DNA of 5,762 nt from an uncultured Erysipelotrichaceae bacterium (lineage in GTDB: Bacteria; Bacillota_I; Bacilli_A; Erysipelotrichales; Erysipelotrichaceae). Under the pieces are notes generated by a model. It was not told the origin of the DNA. It saw only the letters and a list, made by a program, of their open reading frames with translations, and searched no databases. Position numbers and translations under genes: made by a program. Below are positions 5,197 through 5,762 of this stretch, one piece after another; within the stretch, counting starts at the first letter, position 1, and every line of letters begins with the position of its first letter. Location of the stretch: NCBI GenBank assembly GCA_905201565.1, contig CAJKOS010000119.1:1-5762 (forward strand). The letters run 5' to 3'.

Positions 5197-5762
5197 TTGT
5201 CTTTTCCCTCCAGTTCATATAAATAATGATACAAAGCACCAATCATATTTGCGTCATTGCCAAATGTGCAGGAAACGATTTCAGGACGGCTGACAGGACT
5301 AGGACTCTTCGCCTCCATGATATGATCCATTTCTTCATTCATATATTTCATCAATAACGGCTGTTTGGAAATGCCTCCGCCAATCGCAACCCTCTGCATA
5401 TCCAATATAACCTGCAGCGAGAAGATGCCTCCAGCCATTCTGTAACAATACTGCCGCAATGCCGCATTCGCTTTTTCATCTCCATTATTAGCTGCTTCAA
5501 ACAACATTCTGCCGTCAACCTTTGTCGGGTCGAGGTCTGCCGTCTTTGCATATTCAAGACACAGCATTCCTACGCCGCCCGCACGATACCATGCATAGTG
5601 CGGTCTTAGCGGTTCCATCCAATCCATACAGATATTGGAATACTCTCCTGCCGCAAATGTGTTGCCGCGGTACAGTTTTCCATCAATGATAATAGCTCCG
5701 CCAATTGCAGTACCAAGCGTGATGACCGTACCGGTATCAATACCCTTCATGGAGCCCTTCCA
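5193..5762 (-). CDS. ROK-family sugar kinase (copy 2, C-terminal part, runs off right edge)
   Basis: 189 codons plus the stop are visible; the reading frame is open to the last base (WKGSM at the edge), so the start lies outside the window. It aligns without large gaps to residues 115-303 of the neighbouring ROK kinase, with roughly half the residues identical by eye and long shared blocks (VAIGGGISKQPLLM, CTFGNDANMIGALYHYL). The second phosphate loop reads GTAIGG instead of GTGIGG. As in its partner, the ROK zinc motif is missing, and the segment just after AGEYS differs markedly between the two, which suggests different substrates. It is upstream of and overlaps copy 1 by 4 nt (ATGA), so both are in one operon. 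The N-terminal phosphate loop and catalytic Asp cannot be checked here. Confidence 0.9.
   Translation of the reverse strand, partial: WKGSMKGIDTGTVITLGTAIGGAIIIDGKLYRGNTFAAGEYSNICMDWMEPLRPHYAWYRAGGVGMLCLEYAKTADLDPTKVDGRMLFEAANNGDEKANAALRQYCYRMAGGIFSLQVILDMQRVAIGGGISKQPLLMKYMNEEMDHIMEAKSPSPVSRPEIVSCTFGNDANMIGALYHYLYELEGKDK

Noticed and set aside
1..5762. CRISPR array, insertion sequence, tRNA or rRNA
   Set aside because: No regularly spaced direct repeats, transposase-like frames with terminal inverted repeats, or recognisable tRNA/rRNA segments were found.

Overview
The window looks like chromosome from a low-to-moderate GC Gram-positive bacterium (Bacillota). The grounds are strong AGGAGG-type Shine-Dalgarno sites, sigma-A-like promoters, a butyrate kinase family gene, tandem ROK sugar kinases and a LexA/CI-like S24 repressor. 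A Clostridia or Erysipelotrichia gut anaerobe is a guess from this gene mix, not something the sequence proves.

Layout from left to right. (1) Positions 1-26 hold the first codons of a minus-strand gene that runs off the left edge. About 135 nt of structured leader precedes it, including a hairpin that would hide its Shine-Dalgarno site. (2) A minus-strand operon, PfkB-family kinase (2362-1430) then butyrate kinase-like protein (1380-268), ends in a good intrinsic terminator at 235-260. (3) A 182-nt intergenic stretch (2363-2544) is rich in inverted and repeated motifs. (4) A compact divergent cassette follows. A LexA/CI-like self-cleaving repressor (3688-4281, plus) faces a two-gene minus-strand operon: an 80-aa conserved-looking small protein (3564-3322) and a 254-aa PD-(D/E)XK-type putative nuclease with a C-terminal zinc ribbon (3309-2545). 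(5) Two tandem ROK-family sugar kinases lie on the minus strand; the upstream one is cut by the right edge. They are paralogous and joined by an ATGA overlap.

How the parts may work together. The divergent promoters of the repressor cassette are well defined, and repeat motifs overlap both. The repressor mRNA appears to be leaderless. The reading I favour is a small damage-inducible (SOS-like) module: the repressor would cleave itself under RecA/ssDNA stress and release the small protein and the MmcB-like nuclease. This is inferred from family resemblance and layout. The flanking kinases are ordinary sugar and short-chain-acid metabolism. The convergent end of the repressor gene and the ROK kinase gene is only 3 nt wide, and the repressor's terminator is built from the last codons of the ROK gene.
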